NCBI GenBank assembly: GCA_900546175.1
Contig: URBX01000001.1
Span: forward strand, 1-64,000
Direction of reading: 5' to 3'
DNA: 64,000 nucleotides
DNA from: an uncultured Eggerthella sp.
GTDB taxonomy: Bacteria; Actinomycetota; Coriobacteriia; Coriobacteriales; Eggerthellaceae
Under the pieces are notes generated by a model that had not been told where the DNA came from, searched no databases, and saw only the letters and a program-made list of their open reading frames with translations. Shown in pieces: positions 50,499-59,063 of this stretch (the stretch's first letter is position 1; every line of letters starts with the position of its first letter). Made by a program: the position numbers and the translations under genes.

Positions 50499-50849
50499 TC
50501 ATGCTCCAAATAAAATAACTGAAAGTGAAATAATTGTGCAGATAGCATACAGAAATGCAGTTTGCTTTTTAGTAGCGTACTGAAGGTTTACCTGCTTAAT
50601 ATCTACTTTTTGTGGGGGTGCATACAAGTCATTGCGAAGGAAAGAAACAACTGAAGAAATAGCTGCTTTTATGAAAAATGAACAGGTATTCTCACCCAAA
50701 TGATGACGATACGTACGAGGTGCAACTTCATCAAAATGAATAATTGAGGCATCCTTAGGAGAAGGATTATCGTCGTATGCAGGTAAGGTGCTCAAATCAA
50801 GAGCAGCAGATCCAAAGGTTGCATTGATGCTTGAATACGTCTTTTTCAT
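50499..50849 (-). CDS. Tail-anchored membrane protein, probable SOS-induced gene next to lexA
   Basis: A protein of about 116 aa: a polar N-terminal region, a probable amphipathic helix (TCSFFIKAAISSVVSFLRNDLY), then a single C-terminal transmembrane helix (about 95-114, AFLYAICTIISLSVILFGA) ending the protein. It has no LysM domain. It is transcribed divergently from lexA across two LexA-type boxes. Cell-division inhibitors occupy this position in other bacteria (yneA in Bacillus, divS in Corynebacterium, Rv2719c in Mycobacterium). The sequence is unlike them, so the role is inferred from position and regulation. The ATG at 50849 has AAGGAG 6 nt upstream. Confidence 0.7.
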   Translation of the reverse strand: MKKTYSSINATFGSAALDLSTLPAYDDNPSPKDASIIHFDEVAPRTYRHHLGENTCSFFIKAAISSVVSFLRNDLYAPPQKVDIKQVNLQYATKKQTAFLYAICTIISLSVILFGA

Positions 50850-50872
50850 AGTCACTCCTTACTTGCATAGAT

Positions 50873-50938
50873 CGTTTGTTCGTGTATACTATAAAACGAA
50901 CATCCGTTCATGTCAATAAATAATCGAACATTTGTTTG
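50873..50938. promoter_or_regulatory. LexA-type boxes in the lexA divergent promoter
   Basis: Two clear boxes: CGAACATCCGTTCA (50897-50910) and CGAACATTTGTTTG (50925-50938), matching CGAAC-N4-GTTCG with one and one or two changes. A half-matching third (CGTTTGTTCG, 50873-50882) lies nearer the tail-anchored gene. A TATACT/TATAAAA element sits at about 50885-50896. The arrangement implies LexA autorepression and joint control of the divergent gene. Confidence 0.85.
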
Positions 50939-50953
50939 GTTTAGGAGTAAAAA

Positions 50954-51589
50954 ATGGGCAATGGTTCATTAAGCAAAAAACAACAGCAAGTTTATGACTT
51001 CATTAAATGGTTTATTGAAGAAAAGAATTATGGCCCAAGTGTTCGTGAAATCGCCGAAGGTCTTAACTTAAGCTCCCCTTCTACCGTTCATAATCATTTA
51101 AAAAATCTTGAAGAAAAGGGTTACATAATTCGTGATGCGGGTATCTCTCGTTCTATCTCGTTACCAGAATCAAAAAAGGAAGCACAAGTTCTTGGAACTG
51201 TCGGGTTTTCTAATACACTAAATCTTCCATTAGTAGGTAATGTTGCAGCAGGTGAACCAATTTATGCTGAGGAAAATATCACTAACCATTTGACACTTCC
51301 AATAGAAATCGTTGGAGATTCCGCTTCCTTCATTCTTTCGGTCAGAGGTGAATCTATGATTGAAGCAGGAATTAATGATGGTGACTATGTTGTTGTTAAA
51401 GAACAAAATACTGCTTATAACGGTGAAATTGTGGTAGCTCTAATCGAAGATGGCGCAACCGTTAAACGCTTCTTTAAAGAAGCAGATTGCATTCGTTTAC
51501 AACCGGAAAACTCCACAATGGAGCCAATTATCACTACCGATTGTTCCATTGTAGGTAAAGTAGTAGCGGTGCTTAGAAGAGTGTATTAA
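50954..51589 (+). CDS. lexA: SOS repressor LexA
   Basis: A 211-aa LexA. The N-terminal winged helix has KWFIEEKNYGPSVREIAEGL and SPSTVHNHLKNLEEKGYI. The self-cleavage site is Ala99-Gly100 (VGNVAAGEP), the nucleophile Ser134 (GESM) and the general base Lys171 (GATVKRF). It represses DNA-damage genes until RecA filaments trigger autocleavage. TAGGAG precedes the ATG. Two LexA boxes lie in its promoter. Confidence 0.97.
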   Translation: MGNGSLSKKQQQVYDFIKWFIEEKNYGPSVREIAEGLNLSSPSTVHNHLKNLEEKGYIIRDAGISRSISLPESKKEAQVLGTVGFSNTLNLPLVGNVAAGEPIYAEENITNHLTLPIEIVGDSASFILSVRGESMIEAGINDGDYVVVKEQNTAYNGEIVVALIEDGATVKRFFKEADCIRLQPENSTMEPIITTDCSIVGKVVAVLRRVY

Positions 51590-51667
51590 AGAATGAGTGC
51601 ATTTTACAAGTAAGTTATCCTTAGACACTTCTGCCCTTTTAGTACTTACACGTATTTTCTCTTTTAC

Positions 51668-52975
51668 CTATTTTTTGATTTCGTAAGGCTTAAATTGAGG
51701 AAGAAATGCTGGAGAAATACGAAGCGTAAGCATTGTTCCTTTTTCGGTATAGTTCTCGTTGAGAATCTGTGCCTTCCTATGCGCTAATGATACTAATGAT
51801 CCTTCGGTATACGGTATTTCAACACTCAAAAGGATTTCTTTTGATGAAGCAACCAATGATATTCGTTTGATAAGTTCATCTAAACCAATTTTTTCTAATG
51901 AGGAGATAAGGAGTGCTTCGGGAAATCTCTGTGACAGTGCTTCTATTTCACTTTCAGTTAGTTTGTCAATCTTGTTGAACACTTCAATGCGAGGAATTGT
52001 TTCTGCGCCAATTTGTTCAAGCGTCATATTTACGGTATCAATTTGATCCAAGAAATTTTCATCGGAACAATCAATGACATGAAGAATTAGATCAGCACCA
52101 TTAATCTCATCCAAAGTAGACTTAAACGCCTCAATAAGGGTAGTTGGAAGTTTTTGAATAAAACCAACGGTGTCGGTAAGGGTTATTTCTCTTCCCTCAG
52201 GAAGAACAAGTTTTCTTGTTGTTGAATCAAGCGTTGCAAAAAGCTTGTCATAGCTAAGAATGTCAGCGTTGGTGAGTGTATTAAGCAAGGAGGATTTTCC
52301 CGCATTAGTGTATCCGGCTAAGGCAACCTTAAACATTCCTGAGCCGTATCGTTTTTCACGCTGAAGTTGCCTATTTTGAGAAATGTCTGCAAGTTCTGTT
52401 TTAATTGAGTGAATGCGCTTTCTAATAAGTCGTCGGTCAACTTCCAATTGGCTTTCGCCTTCACCAAAACGAGAACCTACACCGCCACCCATCCTGTTAG
52501 AAGCCAAGTGTGCCCACATACCACGTAAACGGGGATACAAGTACTCATTTTGAGCCAGCTTGACTTGAAGAGTACCTTCCTTGCTGGTTGCATGAAGCGC
52601 AAAAATATCCAAGATTAAGGCAGTTCTATCAATAACTTTGATATCTTTACCCACTATCTTTTCTAAATTTGATTGCTGACTTGGTGACAGTTCGTCGTCA
52701 AAAATCACGATATCGGCGGCAAACCGCCTGCACATATCTGCAACTTCTTCTGCTTTGCCTGAACCAATAAAGGTTCGCGGGTTAAGCGATGAAAGCCTCT
52801 GATAAGTGGTGGCAACAACTTGAGCACCTGCTGTTTCCGCCAAGCGTGCAAGTTCTTCTAGAGAAGAGTCTATAGACCATTCGCTATTTGGCCTTTCAAC
52901 GCCAATTAAGATGGCTCTTTCGGCATAATCAGAATCGTTTATAAATTCAAACTTAGTATTGGAATCTTTTGCCAC
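51668..52975 (-). CDS. hflX: Ribosome-associated GTPase HflX
   Basis: A 435-aa HflX. The N-terminal nucleotide-binding-like domain and glycine-rich linker (RMGGGVGSRFGEGESQLE) are followed by a helical connector and a GTPase domain (about 205-380) with GYTNAGKSSLLN, DTVGFIQKLP and NKIDK. HflX rescues or splits stalled ribosomes under stress. It has a GTG start. It lies 37 bp after dapL on the minus strand and converges with lexA. Confidence 0.95.
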   Translation of the reverse strand: MAKDSNTKFEFINDSDYAERAILIGVERPNSEWSIDSSLEELARLAETAGAQVVATTYQRLSSLNPRTFIGSGKAEEVADMCRRFAADIVIFDDELSPSQQSNLEKIVGKDIKVIDRTALILDIFALHATSKEGTLQVKLAQNEYLYPRLRGMWAHLASNRMGGGVGSRFGEGESQLEVDRRLIRKRIHSIKTELADISQNRQLQREKRYGSGMFKVALAGYTNAGKSSLLNTLTNADILSYDKLFATLDSTTRKLVLPEGREITLTDTVGFIQKLPTTLIEAFKSTLDEINGADLILHVIDCSDENFLDQIDTVNMTLEQIGAETIPRIEVFNKIDKLTESEIEALSQRFPEALLISSLEKIGLDELIKRISLVASSKEILLSVEIPYTEGSLVSLAHRKAQILNENYTEKGTMLTLRISPAFLPQFKPYEIKK

Positions 52976-53012
52976 TGTGTTTTTCTCAATCTATCGAATA
53001 GCAAGACGAAGG

Positions 53013-54173
53013 TTAGTATAACAGTTCCTTCATGCGTCTTACGGCCTCTTCAAGACGTTGGTCGGGAGTTGATAAGGAAATGCGAATATAGCCTTCACCA
53101 TCACTACCATATGCAGAACCAGGAGTAACTACCACATGAGCTTCAGAGAGTACTTTATCTGCAAAACTTGCTGAAGTGTATCCGTCAGGAACTTTAGCCC
53201 AAACATAGAGTGATCCTAATGGTTTGGTTGCTTTAAGCCCCATTTCGTTTAATGCGGAAACAAGATAATCACGGCGTTTTTGATAAAGAGCACACATAGA
53301 GGAAGTAAATTCATCTCCAGAATTAAGAGCAACAATAGCTGCTTGTTGAATAGCGTTTGATTGACCAGTATCAAGATTATTTTTAACCGTACTTAGGGCA
53401 CCAACAATTTCTGGATTACCACAGCAAAAACCAATACGCCATCCAGTCATGTTATACATTTTGGAAAGACTGAAGAATTCAATACAACATTCGTTTGCGC
53501 GCGGACGCTGAAGAATAGAAGGGGCTTTATACCCGTCATAGGTAATTTCAGAGTACGCATTGTCATGAGCTAAAACAATATTGTGTGAAATGCAGAAATC
53601 AATTGCTTTATCAAAATACTCTTCGGTTGCTATAGCTCCTGTTGGATTATTTGGATACCCCAAAAACATGATTTTTGCTTTTGAAAGTATTTCTTCAGGA
53701 ATATGGTCGAAATCCGCAAGCCAATTGTTTTCTTCCCTCATAGGAAGGTAGTATGTTTTGCCATTGTTGAGCGTAGCACCAACTGAATAGACAGGATAGC
53801 AAATTGAAGGAGCTAATACATACTCACCGGGATTAACGAAAGCGGTATGAAGATGTCCTAATCCCTCCTTAGAGCCAATTAGCATAAGCATTTGAGTATC
53901 AGGATTTAATGTAACGTCAAAACGACGCTTCATCCAATCAGCGCACGCTTTCTTATATTCAGTTGAGCCAGCATACGCAGGATAATGATGGTTAGCCGGA
54001 TCCTTGATGGCTTCAATCATGGCGTCAACAATAAAGGGAGGAGTTGGCATATCGGGGTCTCCGACTCCCAAACTGATTACATCATAGCCTTGTTCAATGA
54101 GCTGAGCTTTCTTTTTATTAATCTCAACAAAAAAGTATGGCTTTATTTCTTTAAGACAATCAGCCTTTTGCAC
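53013..54173 (-). CDS. dapL: LL-diaminopimelate aminotransferase
   Basis: A 386-aa PLP aminotransferase of fold type I. Hallmarks of DapL are ISLGVGDPDMPTP, HHYPAYAGSTEYKKA, LMLIGSKEGLGHL, FLGYPNNPTGA and the PLP-lysine in SLSKMYNMTGWR. It converts tetrahydrodipicolinate directly to LL-diaminopimelate, bypassing the acylated intermediates. dapF, the next pathway step, is directly upstream on the same strand, which supports the assignment. It has a GTG start after GGGGGAGTT. Confidence 0.9.
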   Translation of the reverse strand: MQKADCLKEIKPYFFVEINKKKAQLIEQGYDVISLGVGDPDMPTPPFIVDAMIEAIKDPANHHYPAYAGSTEYKKACADWMKRRFDVTLNPDTQMLMLIGSKEGLGHLHTAFVNPGEYVLAPSICYPVYSVGATLNNGKTYYLPMREENNWLADFDHIPEEILSKAKIMFLGYPNNPTGAIATEEYFDKAIDFCISHNIVLAHDNAYSEITYDGYKAPSILQRPRANECCIEFFSLSKMYNMTGWRIGFCCGNPEIVGALSTVKNNLDTGQSNAIQQAAIVALNSGDEFTSSMCALYQKRRDYLVSALNEMGLKATKPLGSLYVWAKVPDGYTSASFADKVLSEAHVVVTPGSAYGSDGEGYIRISLSTPDQRLEEAVRRMKELLY

Positions 54174-54190
54174 AACTCCCCCTATCGGTT

Positions 54191-55108
54191 TTACATAGTA
54201 ATATCTCCTACAAAACTGCAGGTAGCAGGACCGGTCATCATAATATGGTTATTATCATTCCACTCAATATGAAGCGTTCCACCTAAAAGCGTGATATCGG
54301 CTTCACGTGAAGATCTGCCAGTCAAAACTGCTGCTACTAAGGTAGCACAAGTTCCCGTGCCACAGGCCAATGTTTCTCCACAACCACGCTCAAAAACACG
54401 CATTCTAAAGCCGTTATTATCCTTGATAGCAAATTCAATATTACATTTTGCGGGAAATACTTCGTGGCATTCAAAATAGGAGCCCACTTTATTTACATCG
54501 AACGTATCAAGGCTTCGTTCAGTCGAGACAAATAATTCTTCTGGGAGACTTTCAAGATCATCAAGAAACGTAATTGCGTGAGGGTTTCCCATAGAAACAG
54601 CAGTGAAGGTAAAGGTTCCCCATGGTGATTCAACAGGGACTTCTTTAGCAAATGGTGTTCCCTTTTTAGTTACTGCGTTAGCTATAAAAGTGGTTGGAAC
54701 CAAAGAAGGCTCTAAGATAGGTTCGTCCATATCTACCGTGGCAACTGTCATGTGTCCAAATTCGTCTACTTGAAAAGAAATTTGAAGTGGACCACGAAGG
54801 GTATCAGCAATATAAGAAGTTTGACCAGCTTCAATGTAGTTGTGGTCAACTAAGAATTTTGTAAAACAGCGAATGCCATTTCCGCACATTTCGGCTAACG
54901 TGCCATCTGCATTGATGTAGTGCATGTAAGCAGCGCATTCTGGTCGCTTTGAAGGGCGAACCAAAATAACACCATCGGCTCCAATGCCAAAATGACGATC
55001 GCATAAGAAGGCAACTTGCTCAGGAGAAAGCTCCAGCTTTTCTTCCATATCGTCAATAAAAACAAAATCATTACCAAGCCCATGAAGCTTTTCGAAAGAG
55101 AGGTTCAT
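54191..55108 (-). CDS. dapF: Diaminopimelate epimerase
   Basis: A 305-aa DapF. Catalytic cysteines are in AEMCGNGIRC (Cys75) and LACGTGTCA. GLGNDFVFID at the N-terminus and MGNPHAITF are conserved. It interconverts LL- and meso-diaminopimelate for lysine and peptidoglycan. At 305 residues it is slightly longer than average. It is in one run with miaA upstream (12 bp) and dapL downstream (17 bp). Confidence 0.95.
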   Translation of the reverse strand: MNLSFEKLHGLGNDFVFIDDMEEKLELSPEQVAFLCDRHFGIGADGVILVRPSKRPECAAYMHYINADGTLAEMCGNGIRCFTKFLVDHNYIEAGQTSYIADTLRGPLQISFQVDEFGHMTVATVDMDEPILEPSLVPTTFIANAVTKKGTPFAKEVPVESPWGTFTFTAVSMGNPHAITFLDDLESLPEELFVSTERSLDTFDVNKVGSYFECHEVFPAKCNIEFAIKDNNGFRMRVFERGCGETLACGTGTCATLVAAVLTGRSSREADITLLGGTLHIEWNDNNHIMMTGPATCSFVGDITM

Positions 55109-55120
55109 AACCGTTCATCC

Positions 55121-56065
55121 TTACAAAGATTGAAAATCGCTTTCTATTACTAAAGCCATTTCATCAGATGAAAGTTTCGAACTGTTTAACCATTTAATTT
55201 TTTTGTCTCGATTAAACCAAGAACGCTGGCGTTTGGCATAGCGCCTTGTTGCGAGTTTTATTTGATCAATTGCTTCATCAAGCGTGCATTTTCCATGAAG
55301 TGCCGCAACAATTTCTTTATAACCAATTGCTTGAGGGGCTGTAAGGGCTGATTCAAAACCCTGATTAAGTAATGTTTCAACTTCTGAAACAAGACCTTCC
55401 TCAATCATAAGATCAACACGTTTGTTGATTCTTTCATTAAGAATCTCCCTATCAACTTGAATACCATATCTAAGAGAAGGGACTATCTCCTCAAGAGACT
55501 TAATATTTTTTGCCTGCTCGGCATATGAAATACCTTCTGTGTGCATTTCTAAGGCTCGGATAATCCGCTTAGAATTATTAGGATGAATAACTTGAGCAGA
55601 TTGGCTATCAACTCGGTTTAATTCATCCCAAAGCGCCTCCGAACCTTTTTCCTTGAGGAAATTTGTATAGAACTCTCGTACTGGATTATTGTCTTGCTCA
55701 CCCTTTGGAAAATTCATATCTTCAAGAGCAGCTTGTACATATAGCCCCGTTCCTCCGCACAAAATAGGGACAATACCTTTTTGATCAAGGTTTGTAATAA
55801 GTTCACGTGCTTGAGTTTGAAACTGCTGCGCAGAATAAGAATATCCGGGTTCAACAATATCAATAAGATAATGAGGTACCTCTTGCTCCTCGGGCTTAAT
55901 TTTGGCGGTTCCTATGTCCATTCCTTTATAAATCTGCATAGAATCAGCAGAGAGTACCGCCCCGCCTAAACGCTTTGCAACGTTTTGGGCAAGGCTACTT
56001 TTTCCTGAAGCAGTAGGGCCAACAATTGAAATTATCGGTTTATGTAAGGAAAGCGGAATACTCAT
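55121..56065 (-). CDS. miaA: tRNA dimethylallyltransferase MiaA
   Basis: A 314-aa MiaA with P-loop GPTASGKSS, the SADSMQIYKGMDIGTAK segment, CGGTGLYVQA, and the C-terminal RRYAKRQRSWFNRD. It adds a dimethylallyl group to A37 of tRNAs reading UNN codons. The next enzyme, MiaB, is encoded 22 bp upstream, so both steps of ms2i6A formation are co-expressed. Confidence 0.96.
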   Translation of the reverse strand: MSIPLSLHKPIISIVGPTASGKSSLAQNVAKRLGGAVLSADSMQIYKGMDIGTAKIKPEEQEVPHYLIDIVEPGYSYSAQQFQTQARELITNLDQKGIVPILCGGTGLYVQAALEDMNFPKGEQDNNPVREFYTNFLKEKGSEALWDELNRVDSQSAQVIHPNNSKRIIRALEMHTEGISYAEQAKNIKSLEEIVPSLRYGIQVDREILNERINKRVDLMIEEGLVSEVETLLNQGFESALTAPQAIGYKEIVAALHGKCTLDEAIDQIKLATRRYAKRQRSWFNRDKKIKWLNSSKLSSDEMALVIESDFQSL

Positions 56066-56087
56066 AGTAGTGTTGGTTATCCTCTTT

Positions 56088-57500
56088 CTAGGATACTATT
56101 TCTATCACTTCCCCTTGGAGATACCAGGTACGCGCATTGGTAATTTTTACTTTTGCGAAAGCACCTTTAAGGTCCTCGATATTGGTTCCTTCAGGAACTT
56201 TTGCGTGAACTGTTTGATTTTTCGGGCTCTTACCTACCAAAACATCATCATGACGTTTTGAGCTTCCTTCAATAAGGACCTCAATTTCGCTATTGTTGTC
56301 AATTTGATTAGCTTTAAAGGCTTGATCTTCAACAATTTTAACTAAGCGCTCAAAGCGCTCCTGAATAACTTCACGAGGTGTGTCATCTCCCATTTTTGCA
56401 GCAGGAGTGCCTTCACGAGGGGAATAAATAAAGGTAAAAACATTGGTGAATCCAACTTCTTTTACCAAATCATAGGTATCTTGGAAGTCTTCTTCGGTTT
56501 CTCCTGGGAACCCGACAATCACATCAGCCGAAAGCGCAATATCAGGACACGCTTTGCGAAGCTTTTGAATTAATTCCAGGTAATGTTCTCGTGTATAACG
56601 ACGGTTCATTGCCTTCAAAATACGATTAGATCCCGATTGGAAAGGCAAATGAAGTGCAGGCATTAAGTTGTCAAGAGTACCAAACTTAGCTATTAATTCA
56701 TCCGACATATCCTTTGGGTGAGAAGTAGCAAAACGGAGGCGTTTCACCCCAGTTTTTGCAACTTCTTCAAGAAGCTTTGCAAAACATGCATCACCATATA
56801 AATCTCTGCCGTATGAGTTTACGTTTTGACCTAATAAGGTAATCTCTACTACCCCATCGTTTACCAGGGCTTGTGCTTCAGCAACTACCTCTTCAATTGG
56901 ACGAGACTTTTCTCTACCACGTACATAAGGAACAATACAATAGGTGCAGAAATTGTTGCACCCAATAGAGATTGGAAGCCACGCTGACCACTTATTCTCA
57001 CGTTTTGAAGGAAGATTAGTTGGAAAATCATCAGCTGCATCAAGCACTTCAACCGCATGTTCGCCTGTAATAATAGTCTGTTCGAGCAAACGAGGAAGAG
57101 AAGCTAAGTTAAAAGTACCAAATACAACATCAACATGAGGGAGCATGGTAATAAGTTCATCGGCCTTGTTCTGACCAATGCAGCCACCAATAGCAATAAT
57201 TCGTTTAGAAACAGGGGCATTATCTCGAAGAGGAATGTTCTTAATAGAAGCAACTTGTCCGATAAGGCGAGTTTCGGCTGCTTCGCGTACGCAACAGGTC
57301 ACGAAGACTACTATATCTGCTTCCTCAAATGAATAAACACGCTCAGCGCCATTATTGGTGAGCATACCAACAATACGCTCAGAGTCATGTTTATTCATTT
57401 GGCATCCATAAGTAATTACATAAAACGTCTTTTGAGCTAATTCAGAGCTATACAACTTAGGACCTATTCTAAGACTAGTCAACTTGATTTGTGAGTGCAT
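56088..57500 (-). CDS. miaB: tRNA-2-methylthio-N6-dimethylallyladenosine synthase MiaB
   Basis: A protein of about 470 aa. The N-terminal MTTase domain has YGCQMNKHDSERI and two more cluster cysteines (VTCCVREAAE, GGCIGQ). The radical SAM motif is CNNFCTYCIVP, and a C-terminal TRAM domain (NNSEIEVLIEGSSKR) follows. It adds the methylthio group to i6A37. The start is uncertain: ATG at 57500 overlaps the spoVS end by 26 bp, and a longer frame reaches 57554. The overlap suggests translational coupling. Confidence 0.92.
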   Translation of the reverse strand: MHSQIKLTSLRIGPKLYSSELAQKTFYVITYGCQMNKHDSERIVGMLTNNGAERVYSFEEADIVVFVTCCVREAAETRLIGQVASIKNIPLRDNAPVSKRIIAIGGCIGQNKADELITMLPHVDVVFGTFNLASLPRLLEQTIITGEHAVEVLDAADDFPTNLPSKRENKWSAWLPISIGCNNFCTYCIVPYVRGREKSRPIEEVVAEAQALVNDGVVEITLLGQNVNSYGRDLYGDACFAKLLEEVAKTGVKRLRFATSHPKDMSDELIAKFGTLDNLMPALHLPFQSGSNRILKAMNRRYTREHYLELIQKLRKACPDIALSADVIVGFPGETEEDFQDTYDLVKEVGFTNVFTFIYSPREGTPAAKMGDDTPREVIQERFERLVKIVEDQAFKANQIDNNSEIEVLIEGSSKRHDDVLVGKSPKNQTVHAKVPEGTNIEDLKGAFAKVKITNARTWYLQGEVIEIVS

Positions 57501-57807
57501 TACGACGCTCAACGGTAAATCGAATTGCAGTTCGATATTCACCGTCGATAACAATATCAGCGAAAGAAGGAGTGCAAACTACTTCTATGCCTACAGGAGA
57601 AAGGAATCCACGAGAAATTGCAATTGCTTTTACTGCTTGATTTACTGCACCTGCGCCAACCGACTGGATTTCAACATTTAATCCGTCTTTCATCATTCCT
57701 GCAATAGCGCCAGCAACGGATGCGGGAGAAGATTTAGACGATACTTTCAGACAGCCAATCTTATTTCCGCTTTGCGTGTAATGCTCGTAGGCATCATTAT
57801 GTGTCAT
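57475..57807 (-). CDS. spoVS: SpoVS-family protein
   Basis: A 110-aa protein of the Alba-like SpoVS family: LKVSSKSSPASVAGAIAGMM and VQSVGAGAVNQAVKA-type core (IQSVGAGAVNQAVKAIAISRGF), then DIVIDGEYRTAIRFTVE. The first residues are a short extension. SpoVS affects sporulation in Bacillus, but relatives occur widely in non-sporulating bacteria, commonly near RNase Y. The same neighbourhood (rny) is seen here two genes upstream. It is likely a small nucleic-acid-binding or regulatory protein. Confidence 0.93.
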   Translation of the reverse strand: MTHNDAYEHYTQSGNKIGCLKVSSKSSPASVAGAIAGMMKDGLNVEIQSVGAGAVNQAVKAIAISRGFLSPVGIEVVCTPSFADIVIDGEYRTAIRFTVERRNALTNQVD

Positions 57808-57912
57808 GTTTAGTCTTTCGTTTGTAGTGCGTTTACGAGTTACTACTGATTTTTATCTTGGAACATTTTAGCAAACCAACGTGGCTTAGCAATGCTGAAT
57901 ACGTGTAAATCC

Positions 57913-59052
57913 CTATAACGTATGGATAATAGGGATGGTGATTTTAATCTCTTGTTTGGTGCATGATACTGTTGGAGAAATTCCCGGTTCTAGATAGTTG
58001 CTTTCAGCAAGTTTTTCGTACCACGTATTCAATAGAGAAACCAATTCTTCCCGTTCGTTATCCTGCAGTTTAAAACTCTTCTGATTTGGACGAACATGAA
58101 GAATATTGTCTTTTGAAATGTTTGTTTGAGTATTTGTTATGTCAGATTTGCCTTTTTCTTTAGCGTCTTTCTCTACATTTGTTTGTTGAAGCACGGTAGA
58201 AACAAGGGTTAAAAGAGGGCGTAGAGGTTGAATCTCCCCTTTCAATATACGATACGCACTTCTTTTAGAAAGCGGGAGGCCAAGTGTAGAAGCTATTTCA
58301 ACGAAAGAGTTGTCATCGTACGCTAAAGCAAGGCGCTGGATAAACGGAGTAGTTTGAACTTCGTTAGAAAATACCGAATCAAGGATGCTTAACGCTTTCT
58401 GATTGAAAGAGTAAAGAGTTGCGGCAATTTCAATTGGAGAACCTAAAAAAAGCGTAACGCTTCTTCTCTCATCAATAGCAAACTCAAGAGATGTACGAAT
58501 AATGTTATGAGGGCCTCTTAATACGAGTCCACCATTTTCGTCTTTCGTGATAATAGGAAGAGAAGATTGATCTTTCTTCTCAGTAAGAGAAACCGTATCC
58601 GAAATAACTTGAAATACCGAGCCAAGACCTGGTTTAGAGTTTAAGATGGTTGCTTTCTGAGTATTTTCACGAATAGAATAAAGCGCCATACCTCTACCAT
58701 GAACTCCCCATCGGTCGGTGTGAATGGTATCAAGTTTTGAGGTAACAAAAGGCTCAAAAACCGTTTCATGTAATCCTTCGGGAATGCCATCGCCATTATC
58801 TATCATTGAAAGATGACGGGTAGTTCCCTCTTTCCAAGTAGCAACAAAAATTACGGTAGCATGCGCATCTCGTGCATTGCGAAGCATTTCAATAACAACG
58901 TCTTCAAAAGATCTGATGTCCTGTTTAGCTTGCCTTCGTTGTGCTTCAGCTGCTTTAAGACGAACAAAGCCATCTCCGAGATCATCTTGAACTCGGAGAT
59001 GGCTTCCATCAGTTACTTCTTCAATAAAGTGTCTTAAAGAATCCTTAGTCAT
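57913..59052 (-). CDS. GHKL-type ATPase domain protein
   Basis: A 379-aa protein. The N-terminal part (about 1-150) is a Hsp90/MutL/histidine-kinase-type ATP-binding fold: N box EMLRNARDAHA, G1 DNGDGIP, and G2-like GVHGRGMALYSI. The rest includes a possible helix-turn-helix (FVEIASTLGLPLSKRSAYRIL, about 255-280) and a polar linker. There is no dimerisation/phospho-His helix or MutL transducer, so it is neither a classical kinase nor MutL. It lies between rny (11 bp upstream) and spoVS. The function is unknown. A DNA- or RNA-linked ATPase switch is a guess. Confidence 0.75.
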   Translation of the reverse strand: MTKDSLRHFIEEVTDGSHLRVQDDLGDGFVRLKAAEAQRRQAKQDIRSFEDVVIEMLRNARDAHATVIFVATWKEGTTRHLSMIDNGDGIPEGLHETVFEPFVTSKLDTIHTDRWGVHGRGMALYSIRENTQKATILNSKPGLGSVFQVISDTVSLTEKKDQSSLPIITKDENGGLVLRGPHNIIRTSLEFAIDERRSVTLFLGSPIEIAATLYSFNQKALSILDSVFSNEVQTTPFIQRLALAYDDNSFVEIASTLGLPLSKRSAYRILKGEIQPLRPLLTLVSTVLQQTNVEKDAKEKGKSDITNTQTNISKDNILHVRPNQKSFKLQDNEREELVSLLNTWYEKLAESNYLEPGISPTVSCTKQEIKITIPIIHTL

Positions 59053-59063
59053 AATGTAAACGA

